Source of the DNA: Verrucomicrobiota bacterium
Lineage (GTDB): Bacteria; Verrucomicrobiota; Verrucomicrobiia; Verrucomicrobiales; DEV007
Length of the DNA stretch: 64,000 nt
Reading direction: 5' to 3'
NCBI GenBank assembly: GCA_003402735.1
Contig: QQNE01000006.1
Span: 1-64,000 of the forward strand
Shown here: one piece after another, positions 45,253 to 54,167 of the stretch
Position numbering within the stretch: the stretch's first letter is position 1
Layout of the letters: the number at the start of each line of letters is the position of its first letter
Notes under the pieces: model-generated
What the model saw: the letters and a program-made list of their open reading frames with translations, nothing else
Database searches by the model: none
Told to the model about the DNA's origin: nothing
Program-made: the position numbers and the translations under genes

Positions 45253-46965
45253 TCAATGACTCCACCGGGAACGCGCCGCGCCGGCAAACGACAGGATGAC
45301 GCCAAATACCAAGTGGATCGTGAGGACCAGGAAACAGAGCCCCGCCGGCCGGAGACTCGCTTCCGTCACCGTATCGACCGCGGCAAAGAACCGATCCTCC
45401 AATGACCTGACAATGCCCGACCAACTCCAATACGCGGAGATAAAGGGCTGGATCAAGGGTTCAACCGCCGAGGGGAGCGCCAGGACCGCGCCCGAAAGGG
45501 GCAACTGGAATCCCACCAGATAAATGCTGAGCAACGACGCCTGGTCAGGGGACCCCATGGCCGCGGAGATTCCGAGACAAACCGCGGTCATGGCGGCATT
45601 CACCAAGATCAAGAGCCCGGCATGCACCAAGGGAGCGGCCGGCACCTGCGCGAAGATGTTCACAAAGAGATACATCCAGACGGATTGCACCGTCACCAGG
45701 ACCGCCAGGAACAAGAGTTTGCTGCCCAGATAACTGCTGATCCGGAGCCCGCCCAACTTTTCCTTTTCAAAGATCAATCGCTCCGCGGCGATCTCCCGCG
45801 CGGAGTTGTTGGAGCCCATCAAAGCCAAAAGAACCACCTGAAACATCACCAAGCCCGAAAGCAAACCACCAACCTCCGCCCGGTTCTCCGCGATCTGGAT
45901 CTTCTCCTTCATCTCCTGCTCGAGCCCGGGGGCGCGGTTTTCCGACGCCCGCTTCAGGCTCGGAACGCCATCCAAGGCAAAGAGCACCACCACCGCCGGA
46001 AAAATCAGAAGCATCGCGACCTGCAACAACAGTTGCGTCCGGTCCCGGAAAAAAATCGTCCACCGGCGTCCCAACAATACAAAAAGCTGGGTGAAAAAGT
46101 CAGGCCGGCCCGCCCGCTTGGCCGATGCCTCATCGCCTGCGGCGGGCTGAGGTGCCGGAGCCGCGAAGCCGGGCATCGCTGCATAATACGCTTCCCGGTG
46201 CTTTTGCCAGGATTGCGCCCACTGCTCCGGCTCCCGCGTGGCCAGCGAGGGATAGACCTCCTCGGCCAGGGCCACCCCGAAATAGTGGGCCAGCGTCGAG
46301 GGCGGTCCGTGATACACCACGCGGCCGGCATACAGCACCAGCACCGAATCGTAGAGGTCGAGGTGGCCCAGACTGTGCGTGACGCTGGCCACAATCCGGT
46401 CCCCCGATTTGGAGAGCCGGTGCAGCAGATTCACAATCTCACTCTCGCTCTTGGGATCCAACCCGCTGGTGACCTCGTCACAAAGCAGCAACCGGGGAGC
46501 GGTCGCCATCTCCAACGCCAGTCCCAACCGGCGCTTCTGCCCGCCCGACAGCACCGCCACCCGACGCTCCCGGATGGCGTCGAGCCCGACTTCCTCAATG
46601 ATGCGGTCCGCAATCTGTTCCACCTCCGCCTGGGACCGGGTCTTCAACCGAAGTTGGATCGCGTTGTCGATGCTCTCCTCCACCGTGAGTTCGTCGAACG
46701 CGATGCTGAACTGCGGCACATAACCGAACTCGTCCGGTTGCAGATCGCCGTCCTCCGAGAGGTTGCGCCCGTCCCAATGAAGATCACCGCCTGACTCGAC
46801 ATTGATCCCCGCGATGGTCTTGAGCAGGGTGGATTTGCCGCACCCGGAAGGCCCCACGATGGCCACAAAGTGTCCGGACGGGATTTTGACCGAGATGTTC
46901 TGCAGCAACGGAATGTCCGCCCCGTCTTTTCTGATGGTGAACTGAAGATCGCGAATTTCGAGCAC
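45253..46965 (-). CDS. ABCG-like ABC transporter (fused ATPase and permease)
   Basis: 570 residues starting at a GTG. The ATPase domain (about 1-230) has Walker A GPSGCGKSTLL near residue 38, signature LSGGQKRRLGLALE near 142 and Walker B LLLCDEVTSGLD near 162. After a linker the C-terminal ABC-2 type permease (about 290-570) has an extended hydrophilic loop and about six hydrophobic segments (LLLQVAMLLIFPAVVVLFAL, LFLAVLVTVQSVWMYLFVNI). ATPase-first fusion with one permease is the ABCG/half-transporter arrangement, so it should work as a dimer, exporting a lipid or hydrophobic compound. Substrate unknown. Divergent from the AsmA-like gene. Confidence 0.9.
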   Translation of the reverse strand: MLEIRDLQFTIRKDGADIPLLQNISVKIPSGHFVAIVGPSGCGKSTLLKTIAGINVESGGDLHWDGRNLSEDGDLQPDEFGYVPQFSIAFDELTVEESIDNAIQLRLKTRSQAEVEQIADRIIEEVGLDAIRERRVAVLSGGQKRRLGLALEMATAPRLLLCDEVTSGLDPKSESEIVNLLHRLSKSGDRIVASVTHSLGHLDLYDSVLVLYAGRVVYHGPPSTLAHYFGVALAEEVYPSLATREPEQWAQSWQKHREAYYAAMPGFAAPAPQPAAGDEASAKRAGRPDFFTQLFVLLGRRWTIFFRDRTQLLLQVAMLLIFPAVVVLFALDGVPSLKRASENRAPGLEQEMKEKIQIAENRAEVGGLLSGLVMFQVVLLALMGSNNSAREIAAERLIFEKEKLGGLRISSYLGSKLLFLAVLVTVQSVWMYLFVNIFAQVPAAPLVHAGLLILVNAAMTAVCLGISAAMGSPDQASLLSIYLVGFQLPLSGAVLALPSAVEPLIQPFISAYWSWSGIVRSLEDRFFAAVDTVTEASLRPAGLCFLVLTIHLVFGVILSFAGAARSRWSH

Positions 46966-47061
46966 GGTGAGAGAAAAAACTGGTTAATGGCGGATATCTC
47001 TCATCTTTAGAAAACAATCCAGCATTCGGCTAGAAAAACCTCGCGATCTTTGGCAAGATCA

Positions 47062-47075
47062 GGGAACGCATTCCC
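47062..47075 (+). promoter_or_regulatory. Short perfect inverted repeat overlapping the ribosome-binding region
   Basis: GGGAA CGCA TTCCC lies 2 bases upstream of the ATG at 47078 and includes the only Shine-Dalgarno-like purines (AGGGAA). It could be an operator or a hairpin limiting translation of the AsmA-like gene. A 5-bp stem may also occur by chance. Confidence 0.3.
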
Positions 47076-47077
47076 AA

Positions 47078-48571
47078 ATGAGCAGAAGATCCCGCAACAA
47101 AACCCGCAACGGCGTGAACCTGAGCACTGCCATCGGCCGAGGTGCACTCATCGGCGGGGCCTTGTTCGTCCTCTCCCTGGCGGTCGGCGTCTTCGCCCTG
47201 CTCTCTTACGCCAAGGGCTATCTTCGCAGCGCCGCGTTCCGCGACAAAGTTTCCAGCGAAATTTCCCGCGCTCTCAAGGCGGATGCCAAGGTCGACTCGG
47301 TTCGTTGGGAGGGCTCTTCCGCCTACACGGATCGATTCCGCGCCACCGGGTATCAGGACGCCTCTTTTGCTCTGGCCGAACTCTCCGGCTTTCGCGCAGA
47401 GCTGGATCTCAGGTCCGCCCAGTTGCGGCGCGGTGTCTGGAAGATCCCGGAGATCCTCATCAACCAAGCCGATCTCGATTTCTCAGCCCAGGAGAAACGT
47501 CCTCAGACGTTTCCGGTCAGCGCAAAAACGGTCCCGGACAGCACGGACGCAGCCTCACCCAAGCCCAAGAGCGGTTCCGGACTGATCCGCAGCCTCATTC
47601 CAGACCGCGTCGAGATCGATTCCGTCAGGATCAGCAATCTCAACCTGCTTTGGACCGAGGGCAAGGGGCCCAAGTCCGAGGCCATCGGGATGCAGGCTTT
47701 GATCACCCCCACGCCGTCCATGGACGCCTTCAAGGTGGAGATCCGCCGCGGTTCCGTCCGACGCCCCGGTCAGGAGAAGGTCGAGGTGGACCGCATCGAT
47801 CTCCACCTCAAGAACGGCGACGTCTTCCTGTCCGAAGCCTTGCTCCGCACGACGAGCGGCGCCGAAATCCGGGTGGAGGGAGATATCACCAAGGGTGGAC
47901 AGGGCAAGCCTGGCTCCGTCCTGCTGCGCGCCAACATCGATCACTTGCAAGCACAAGACGTGGTGGCGGATGCCTGGACCCAGAGGGTGCGGGGCGATCT
48001 GCGGGTCACGGCAAAAATCGAAGGGGATCCAGCGCACCCCGATCAACTCTCCCAGACCGGCACGATCACTTTGGACAAGGGAATGCTGGAAGCTTTCCCC
48101 GTCCTGGAAACGCTTGCCACTTACACCGGGAGCGAACGCTTCCGGCGCCTCGCCTTGCGCGATGGCGCGAGCGCGCAATTCAAGCGGATCGGCAACCGCA
48201 CGGTGGTGGAGAATATCGATATCCAGTCCGATGGCTTGGCGCGCCTGACCGGCAACCTTCTGGTGGACGGCAAGGCATTGTCAGGAAAACTGCGGCTCGG
48301 GGTGATCCCGGGCAGCGCCAGCTGGCTTCCCGGGGCAGAGCAAACGGTGTTCCTCCTGACGGAAAACGGCTACATTTGGACGGATATCAATCTGTCAGGA
48401 ACCGTCGACGCGCCCCAGAACGACTTGGTGCCCAAACTCGCCGCCGCCGGAGTGAAGACGGCCATCGAAACCATGCAGAGCCCGGCGGCCATCAAAGAGT
48501 CCGTGGAGGGCGCAGTGAAAGGCGCGGTCGGGGTGGGCCGGGATCTCCTCAACGGATTTTTGGGCCGCTGA
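47078..48571 (+). CDS. AsmA-like inner-membrane-anchored protein
   Basis: 497 residues with a basic N-terminus and one transmembrane helix (GALIGGALFVLSLAVGVFALLSYA, about residues 25-48). A long beta-rich periplasmic domain follows. The stretches RVEIDSVRISNLNLLW, LRTTSGAEIRVEGDITKGG and the C-terminal LRLGVIPGSASWLPG, LSGTVDAPQNDLVPK with amphipathic ending resemble AsmA/TamB-type proteins, which form bridging grooves for lipid transport between membranes. The match is by architecture, not a hallmark motif. Divergent from the ABCG-like gene, 112 bases away, which may hint at a shared envelope role. Confidence 0.75.
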   Translation: MSRRSRNKTRNGVNLSTAIGRGALIGGALFVLSLAVGVFALLSYAKGYLRSAAFRDKVSSEISRALKADAKVDSVRWEGSSAYTDRFRATGYQDASFALAELSGFRAELDLRSAQLRRGVWKIPEILINQADLDFSAQEKRPQTFPVSAKTVPDSTDAASPKPKSGSGLIRSLIPDRVEIDSVRISNLNLLWTEGKGPKSEAIGMQALITPTPSMDAFKVEIRRGSVRRPGQEKVEVDRIDLHLKNGDVFLSEALLRTTSGAEIRVEGDITKGGQGKPGSVLLRANIDHLQAQDVVADAWTQRVRGDLRVTAKIEGDPAHPDQLSQTGTITLDKGMLEAFPVLETLATYTGSERFRRLALRDGASAQFKRIGNRTVVENIDIQSDGLARLTGNLLVDGKALSGKLRLGVIPGSASWLPGAEQTVFLLTENGYIWTDINLSGTVDAPQNDLVPKLAAAGVKTAIETMQSPAAIKESVEGAVKGAVGVGRDLLNGFLGR

Positions 48572-48577
48572 ACGTCG

Positions 48578-48634
48578 GTCGAAATCCTTCGAGGACTTGC
48601 GTCCGAAGGGTAGGACTTCGCGGAGGATTTCGAC
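48578..48634. repeat. Inverted repeat between convergent genes
   Basis: GTCGAAATCCT at 48578-48588 pairs with AGGATTTCGAC at 48624-48634 (11 perfect base pairs). The loop holds a second hairpin (TTCGAGGAC/GTCCGAA with one bulge). It lies just after the AsmA-like stop and before the end of the convergent gene at 48670. No T-tract follows, so it may be a REP-like element or RNA-stabilising structure rather than a simple terminator. Confidence 0.6.
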
Positions 48635-48669
48635 AGGCGCCCGTTCACCGGTCTACGCCTCGCCCCAAA

Positions 48670-49221
48670 TCACAAGCTCAAGGTCTGGGCCGGGCCATCG
48701 CCCCCCTCATCGATCCACTTTCGCGTGATGTGATTGAAGATGGCATCGAGCTGGCTTTTTTGGGACAGGTTGAACTCCACCGTCTTGGCGTGGGTGGTGT
48801 CAGGATAGTGTTTCACCACTTGCCGACCATCCTCACCGGTCCGCTTTTCCGCCAGTTCGGAGAGTTTTTGCGCCCGGTTGTTGATGATCTGCACCGCGTT
48901 CAGCGGATTGTTCTCGGTGAGGCTTTCCAGATAGTAGAACCGGGCCACAACCCCTCCCGTGGTATCGACAGTGACCTCGTCGACCTTGCCTCCGCCATCG
49001 ATGACGAACTGGGCCCGGCTGACCGAAACGATCCTGGAATACGGGATCACGAAGCGGCTCTCCTTATAACTGATGGATAAAAATCCCCGCCACCCCTCCG
49101 GCACGGCGTTGGCATTGTTGGTGTTGGAGTTGGTGTTAGAGGAGGGCGAATTTTGCGCCGCGAGCGGCATCAAACCACAAAGAAGAAGGAAGCAGGAGAT
49201 CAGGCAAGGTTGGGTTTTCAT
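48670..49221 (-). CDS. Small secreted protein of unknown function
   Basis: 183 residues from the ATG at 49221, with signal peptide CLISCFLLLCGLMPLAAQ. A short Asn/Ser/Thr tract follows, then a beta-rich region (WRGFLSISYKESRFVIPYSR) and a helical C-terminal half (AVQIINNRAQKLSELAEKR). The longer frame to 49389 overlaps the divergent rppH and begins without a signal sequence, so it is rejected. No family recognised. Exported, probably periplasmic. Confidence 0.72.
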   Translation of the reverse strand: MKTQPCLISCFLLLCGLMPLAAQNSPSSNTNSNTNNANAVPEGWRGFLSISYKESRFVIPYSRIVSVSRAQFVIDGGGKVDEVTVDTTGGVVARFYYLESLTENNPLNAVQIINNRAQKLSELAEKRTGEDGRQVVKHYPDTTHAKTVEFNLSQKSQLDAIFNHITRKWIDEGGDGPAQTLSL

Positions 49222-49387
49222 GGCAGAAAGAATCCGTAAGGTGAACACCGCATTCGGGCAATTGTCGCGAAAGGATTGCGGCATGTCCAGAAGTTCGCTC
49301 GCCAGTGACAGGCGAATCGCTCCCGCCAGCCCCGGTTTCCTCACGTGATCAAGTTGACGCTGCCCCAGCGAATGGTTTTTTGTCGCC

Positions 49388-49855
49388 ATGCGTCTCTATC
49401 GTCCGAACATCGCCGCCATCCTTCAGGACGAGCACGGGAGAATCCTGGTGGCCGAACGAATCGGCGTCCGCGGGGCCTGGCAGTTTCCTCAAGGCGGCGT
49501 CGATGAAGGTGAGGAGATGATCGATGCCCTGAAACGCGAGGTTCGTGAGGAACTCGGCTTGTCGGAGACCTGCTACCAGCCGCTTCATTCCCGGAGCGGC
49601 TACCGCTACGACTTCCCGCCCCATCACCGGCGCCGGGGCGTTTGGGACGGGCAGGAGCAAACCTATGTATTGTGCCGTTTTTCGGGCTCGGACGCGGACA
49701 TCGATCTGGAACAAGACGACGCCGAATTTGCCGCCTTCCGCTGGATTTTGCCCGACGAATTCCAGCTGGACTGGGTGCCTGGATTCAAACGGGAGGTCTA
49801 TCGCCAAGTCTTCCGGGACTTCTTTGGCATCGATCTCGGTCGGGAGGGATCGTGA
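49388..49855 (+). CDS. rppH: RNA pyrophosphohydrolase (Nudix), RppH-like
   Basis: 155 residues. It begins MRLYRPNIAAILQDEHGRIL, like RppH, and WQFPQGGVDEGE leads into the Nudix box at about residues 37-59 (GGVDEGEEMIDALKREVREE), whose Glu residues bind Mg. The later FRW and GFKREVYRQVF are also RppH-like. The family removes pyrophosphate from triphosphorylated mRNA 5' ends (starting decay) or hydrolyses dinucleoside polyphosphates. Its stop is overlapped by the GTG start of the next gene (GTGA), so they are coupled. Confidence 0.9.
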   Translation: MRLYRPNIAAILQDEHGRILVAERIGVRGAWQFPQGGVDEGEEMIDALKREVREELGLSETCYQPLHSRSGYRYDFPPHHRRRGVWDGQEQTYVLCRFSGSDADIDLEQDDAEFAAFRWILPDEFQLDWVPGFKREVYRQVFRDFFGIDLGREGS

Positions 49856-51690
49856 ACGAACATCTCCGGGCATGGCTGCGTCGGGCCTGGACGGCGCTCG
49901 CCGCCTTTCTGCGGGGCCGAAGGATCGATCCGCTGCCGTTGCTCGGGGACTTGCGCGGATACGGGCGGGGCAAGTTCCGCTCTGATTTTCGGGCAGCCGT
50001 GAACGTGGCGCTGCTGGCGCTGCCGCAGGGAATGGCTTACGCCGTGATTGCCGATGTCCCGATCTACTTCGGCATCACTTGCAGCGCCATCGCCTCCCTG
50101 GTGGCGGCCCCGTTCGCCGGCTCCCGGCACACCATCCTGGGACCGACCAACGGCACCGCCCTGATGATTTTTGGCTTCTACGCCACGTTCCAGGATCCCT
50201 CCGCCAAGCTCGTCCTCCTCCCCCTGCTGGTCTTCCTCGTGGGCCTGATCCTCGTGGTCGGGGCCTATCTCCGGGTCGCGGATCTCATCCAATACATCAG
50301 TCGAAGCGTCGTCGTCGGTTATATCACTGGCGCCGCTGTCCTCATCGTGACCAACCAGTTGCGTCAGGTTCTCGGAGTCGATTTGCCCCCGGGAGACCCT
50401 CGTCCGCGAACCTGTTTCGGCTTGCTGGCGGACCTCGCGCGCTCGTTGCCCTCTTGCCAGTGGGAGACGCTGCTGCTGAGCGCGGTCACTGCGACGGTTT
50501 TCTTGCTGACCCGCCGCTGCAGACCAGGCTGGCCCGTTTTCGCGATCAGCCTCGCCCTGGCCAGCGCCTTCCAAGGCGGGCTCCGCGGGTTTCATTTCCA
50601 GGTGGAAACTTTTGAAGCCTTCAACCTGGCCAATTTGCGCCCGTCCATCCCTCCCTTCCCGGGCGGAATTTTCAACTCCATCAGCCTCCTGTTCGGAATC
50701 TCCATCTCCGTCGCGTTCCTCGCCGCCATGGAAAACAGCGTGATCTCCAAGACCCTGGCCAGCCGCAGCGGAGACCATCCCGACCAGAATCAGGATCTGT
50801 TGAGTCTCGGGATCGCCAATCTCGTTGCCTCCTTCTTCCAATCTCTCCCCGCCTCAGGATCGCTCACCCGCTCCCAGTTGAACTACTCCAGCGGCGCGGA
50901 AACCCGCCTGGCCGGAGTTTTCAGCGGGCTGCTCTGCCTCACCGGAGCCCTTCTCCTCGCCCTGCCCGGCGTCCAGATCATCACCTGGATTCCAAAGTGC
51001 GCCCTGGCGACTCTTGTGATCTGCATCGCCAGTTCACTGGTCCACGTCCGCCAGATCCGCATCTGCCTGGCGGCGACGCGTTCGGACGCCGCAGTGACGC
51101 TGTCCACGTTTCTCGCCACGTTGGTCCTGCCATTTCACCAGGCGGTGTTCCTGGGTGTCTCCATCTCCATCATGCTCTACCTGCGCAAGGCCAGCCGCCC
51201 CGAACTGGTGGAATATCATTTCACCGATGAAGGAGAGATGCACGAATCCATCGACGGATCCCGCCAACACCCGCTCATCTCCTTGATCCACGTGGAGGGA
51301 GAACTCTTCTTCGGCGCGGCGGAACTGCTCCGCGGAGAGATCCAACGTTCCTGCGCGGACCCCAACCTGAAGGTCATCATCCTGCGGATGCGGAACGCCC
51401 ACCGACTCGATGCCACCAGCGTGATGGCCTTGGAAGACTTGGCGCGCTTCCTCCACGCGTCCGGGCGACATCTGATTCTGAGCGGCACCACGCCCGAAGT
51501 CGTCGGCATCCTGACCCGCTCACGCACCCTGGAAACCATCGGCCGATCCAACGTGTTTTCCCATGATCCAAGGAAGCCCAACTGGTCCACCAGGGAAGCC
51601 CTGCATCACGCCCGAAGCCTGATCGGCGGAGACGAGGCCGAGGTGCGGATTTTCTTCGATCCCTCCGCCAAACGCCCGGGCCGGGAATGA
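49852..51690 (+). CDS. SulP-family anion transporter with STAS domain
   Basis: 612 residues from the GTG at 49852, preceded by GGGAGGGA and overlapping the rppH stop by 4 bases. A hydrophobic transporter part (about 40-450) starts with the family-like ALPQGMAYAVIADVPIYFG and contains ILGPTNGTALMIFG and many membrane helices. A cytoplasmic STAS domain (about 470-580) includes VIILRMRNAHRLDATSVMAL. SulP proteins move sulfate, bicarbonate or other anions, usually with H+ or Na+; the substrate cannot be decided here. The Ser normally phosphorylated in anti-sigma antagonist STAS domains is in a DATS context, as in several SulP proteins. Confidence 0.92.
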   Translation: MNEHLRAWLRRAWTALAAFLRGRRIDPLPLLGDLRGYGRGKFRSDFRAAVNVALLALPQGMAYAVIADVPIYFGITCSAIASLVAAPFAGSRHTILGPTNGTALMIFGFYATFQDPSAKLVLLPLLVFLVGLILVVGAYLRVADLIQYISRSVVVGYITGAAVLIVTNQLRQVLGVDLPPGDPRPRTCFGLLADLARSLPSCQWETLLLSAVTATVFLLTRRCRPGWPVFAISLALASAFQGGLRGFHFQVETFEAFNLANLRPSIPPFPGGIFNSISLLFGISISVAFLAAMENSVISKTLASRSGDHPDQNQDLLSLGIANLVASFFQSLPASGSLTRSQLNYSSGAETRLAGVFSGLLCLTGALLLALPGVQIITWIPKCALATLVICIASSLVHVRQIRICLAATRSDAAVTLSTFLATLVLPFHQAVFLGVSISIMLYLRKASRPELVEYHFTDEGEMHESIDGSRQHPLISLIHVEGELFFGAAELLRGEIQRSCADPNLKVIILRMRNAHRLDATSVMALEDLARFLHASGRHLILSGTTPEVVGILTRSRTLETIGRSNVFSHDPRKPNWSTREALHHARSLIGGDEAEVRIFFDPSAKRPGRE

Positions 51691-51747
51691 GAACCGTGGC
51701 AAACGGAACTCAGGAACCCATCCGTCGGTCCGCGTTGTGCGCGTGAC

Positions 51748-52689
51748 TCACTTGGAGGGAGCGGCAGGAGCTGGCGCTGGCGCTGGAACCGGGGTCGGAG
51801 CTGGAGCTGCAGTCGGAGCTGGCGCCGGAGTCGGCTTGGCGGCTGCGGCCGGCTTTTCTGGAGCCTTTTCCGCTGGCTTTGCTGCGGGAGGAGCTGGCGC
51901 CGGGGTCGGAACTGGCGTCGGCGCCGGCTTGGCGGCTGCGGCCGGCTTTTCTGGAGCCTTTTCCGCTGGCTTTGCTGCGGGAGGAGCTGGCGAGGCCGGG
52001 GCTGCCGATTTGGGCAGGACGGGGGCGGGCGTTTTCGCCTTGGCTTCCGCGAGTTTGAGTGCCTGCAGACGGTCCGAGACGTCGCGGCTCCAGGGATTCA
52101 CGGGAAAATTGGCCTGGATTGGCTCGTAAATTGTCTTGGCCTTCACCAGATCCCCTTCCCGATAGGCGAGATCACCGAGTTGCAATTGGGCCAGAGCGGC
52201 CAGGTCCGAACTGGAGGGGAGTTGGTTCAGAAAATCCCGGGCTTTGGCCAAATCGTTGGCATTGGCGGCCAAACGGGCCAGCGCCAGGGTGGCCTGATCC
52301 ACCAGGGGATGCTGGGGATGCTTCTCCCGAAGCTCCACCAGGGCGGCCCGCGCCTCGTCGATCTTCCCCTCCTCCTCGAGCAAGGCAGACTTCCGCAACA
52401 AGGCGTTGCCGGCCACGGTCGAGCCGGGATATTCCGCGATGAGGGAGTCGAAATCACTCACCGAAGCCGCCTTGGAAAAGGCCTGAGCCGTCTCCAAACT
52501 GGTGGCTTCCCGCATGCCGTTGAACCAGATGCCAGCGCTGACGGCCACGACCACGGCGGTGATTCCGCCGAAAATGGCGACCTTGTGTTCTTGAACGAAC
52601 GTTTCCAGCGGGGACGGTCCGAGGGCGGCGGCCAAGGGGTCATGGGCTGCGGTTTCCTCTGGGGTGGATGGGACGGGTGCGTTGGCCAT
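51748..52689 (-). CDS. YfgM-like membrane-anchored TPR protein with Ala/Pro/Lys-rich tail
   Basis: 313 residues from the ATG at 52689. A cytoplasmic N-terminus and one transmembrane helix (HKVAIFGGITAVVVAVSAGIWF, about 35-57) precede a TPR region (about 65-205) with units like AGNALLRKSALLEEEGKIDE and AALAQLQLGDLAYREGDLVK. The order of anchor then TPR matches YfgM/TPR_21 proteins, which work as periplasmic chaperone partners. The final 100 residues are Ala/Pro/Lys repeats with a 31-residue period, probably extended or cell-wall spanning. Convergent with the SulP gene; next to cysK on the same strand. Confidence 0.8.
   Translation of the reverse strand: MANAPVPSTPEETAAHDPLAAALGPSPLETFVQEHKVAIFGGITAVVVAVSAGIWFNGMREATSLETAQAFSKAASVSDFDSLIAEYPGSTVAGNALLRKSALLEEEGKIDEARAALVELREKHPQHPLVDQATLALARLAANANDLAKARDFLNQLPSSSDLAALAQLQLGDLAYREGDLVKAKTIYEPIQANFPVNPWSRDVSDRLQALKLAEAKAKTPAPVLPKSAAPASPAPPAAKPAEKAPEKPAAAAKPAPTPVPTPAPAPPAAKPAEKAPEKPAAAAKPTPAPAPTAAPAPTPVPAPAPAPAAPSK
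51833..51992 (-). repeat. 67-bp exact direct repeat in the TPR-protein tail
   Basis: Positions 51833-51899 and 51926-51992 are identical over 67 bases, with a period of 93 bases (31 codons). They encode PAPPAAKPAEKAPEKPAAAA-type sequence. The absence of silent differences suggests a recent duplication. Confidence 0.9.
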
Positions 52690-52760
52690 GTGGCGGAGGG
52701 GATGAAAGTGCGAAATTGGACCCGAATCAGGCTTGGTCAAGCGGCGGGACCGTCATTCCT

Positions 52761-53723
52761 TCAACCGCCGACTTGCTGGCGAGCTTCCTCGGCAAGGGCG
52801 GTGCTGAGGTAGCGTTCCCCGGTGGAACAGGCCACCGTGACGATCAGCTTGCCCTTGTTCTCGGGCCGGGAAGCCACCTTGATGGCGGCGGCGACGTTGG
52901 CTCCGCTGCTGATTCCCACCAGGATCCCCTCCTCCTTGGCGATCCTCCGGGCCATCGCGAAAGCCTCGTCATTGGTGATCTTGATGCACTCGTCCACCAC
53001 TTCAAGGTGCAGGTTGGACGGGACGAACCCGGCACCCGTTCCCTGGATTTTGTGGGGCCCGGGAACGACCGGTTCCCCGGCCATGGTTTGGGTGATGACA
53101 GGCGAATCCGCCGGTTCCACGGCGATGGTCTTGAAACCGGGCCGGCGCGCCTTGATGACTTCCGAACATCCGGTGAGCGTTCCACCCGTGCCCACCGCGG
53201 CCACGAGGATGTCGACTTTTCCGTCTGTGTCCGCCCAAATCTCCTCCGCCGTGGTGCGGCGATGAATCTCCGGATTGGCTTCGTTGTTGAACTGCTGCGG
53301 CATCCAGGCACCGGGGGTTTCCGCGACAATCTCCTCGGCGCGGGAGATCGCCCCCTTCATCCCCTTGGCCCCTGGAGTCAGCTCCAACTTGGCGCCGAGC
53401 ATGGCCAGGAGAGTCCGGCGCTCCAGACTCATGGTCTCAGGCATGGTCAGGATAAGGGAATATCCTTTGGAAGCGGCCACAAAGGCCAGGGCGATTCCGG
53501 TGTTGCCGCTGGTCGGCTCCACAATCGTGGTTCCCGGCTTGAGGATCCCGCGCCGCTCGGCGTCCTCGATCATCGCCATCCCGATACGGTCCTTCACGCT
53601 GCCCAGGGGATTGAAGAACTCGCACTTCAACGCAATGGTGGCCTCCAAGCCGGCTGTCACCTTGTTGAGTTTGACCAAGGGAGTGCGGCCAACGGTCTCG
53701 ACGATGTTGTTGAAAAGGGGCAT
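52761..53723 (-). CDS. cysK: Cysteine synthase A (O-acetylserine sulfhydrylase)
   Basis: 320 residues, a fold-type II PLP enzyme joining sulfide to O-acetylserine. Lys44 in NPLGSVKDR should bind [15 protein letters not shown] is the substrate-binding loop and VGTGGTLTG the phosphate-binding loop, with the PLP-binding Ser in GISSGAN nearer the C-terminus. Length and motifs match CysK rather than cystathionine beta-synthase. No cysE is adjacent. It reads towards the TPR-protein gene and diverges from the pterin dehydratase gene, with a 145-base gap between them. Confidence 0.95.
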   Translation of the reverse strand: MPLFNNIVETVGRTPLVKLNKVTAGLEATIALKCEFFNPLGSVKDRIGMAMIEDAERRGILKPGTTIVEPTSGNTGIALAFVAASKGYSLILTMPETMSLERRTLLAMLGAKLELTPGAKGMKGAISRAEEIVAETPGAWMPQQFNNEANPEIHRRTTAEEIWADTDGKVDILVAAVGTGGTLTGCSEVIKARRPGFKTIAVEPADSPVITQTMAGEPVVPGPHKIQGTGAGFVPSNLHLEVVDECIKITNDEAFAMARRIAKEEGILVGISSGANVAAAIKVASRPENKGKLIVTVACSTGERYLSTALAEEARQQVGG

Positions 53724-53819
53724 GACGGACGGGTTTGAAAAATTCGGAGATGTGTCATAACCTCGGGACGACCGGAAAACAAGCGGCGAGTCATCGGGCC
53801 CCGACTATTTTCGGACAGA

Positions 53820-53849
53820 TTGACATTTACCGCTTGCGTTTCCTAACAC
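53820..53849 (+). promoter_or_regulatory. Possible sigma-70-type promoter of the pterin dehydratase gene
   Basis: A perfect TTGACA at 53820-53825 is followed 18 bases later by TAACAC (53844-53849), a weak -10. The ATG at 53869 is about 20 bases downstream, so the leader would be very short. The -35 is good, the -10 poor. Confidence 0.35.
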
Positions 53850-53868
53850 TTGCTCCAATGGAAGCGTC

Positions 53869-54153
53869 ATGGAAAACCTGATCCCCGAGGAAGAATTGGA
53901 ACAGTGGATGAAAAAGATCCCGGAATGGGACCTTGAAGATGATTGCATCTGCCGCAGTTTCGAATTCGACTCCTACATGGAGGGGATCGATTTCGTCAAC
54001 GGAATCGCTGAGATCGCCGAAGAAGCGGATCATCACCCTGACCTTGAAGTCAGTTACGGAATGGTCGATGTCACCCTCACCACCCACGACCTCAAGGGAC
54101 TGACCGAACAAGATTTTCTTCTCGCCCAGAAGATTGATCAGATGTTCAGCTGA
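53869..54153 (+). CDS. phhB: 4a-hydroxytetrahydrobiopterin dehydratase (PCD/DCoH)
   Basis: 94 residues, the normal size. The active-site pattern is intact: EEADHHPDLEVSY with His55 and His56, then His73 in TTHDLKGLTEQD. PCD dehydrates 4a-hydroxy-tetrahydropterin formed by aromatic amino acid hydroxylases, allowing cofactor recycling; some bacterial homologues serve in molybdopterin metabolism. No phenylalanine hydroxylase is in the window. A single-gene unit, convergent with ppsA only 14 bases later. Confidence 0.93.
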   Translation: MENLIPEEELEQWMKKIPEWDLEDDCICRSFEFDSYMEGIDFVNGIAEIAEEADHHPDLEVSYGMVDVTLTTHDLKGLTEQDFLLAQKIDQMFS

Positions 54154-54167
54154 GAAACCCCTCCTGA

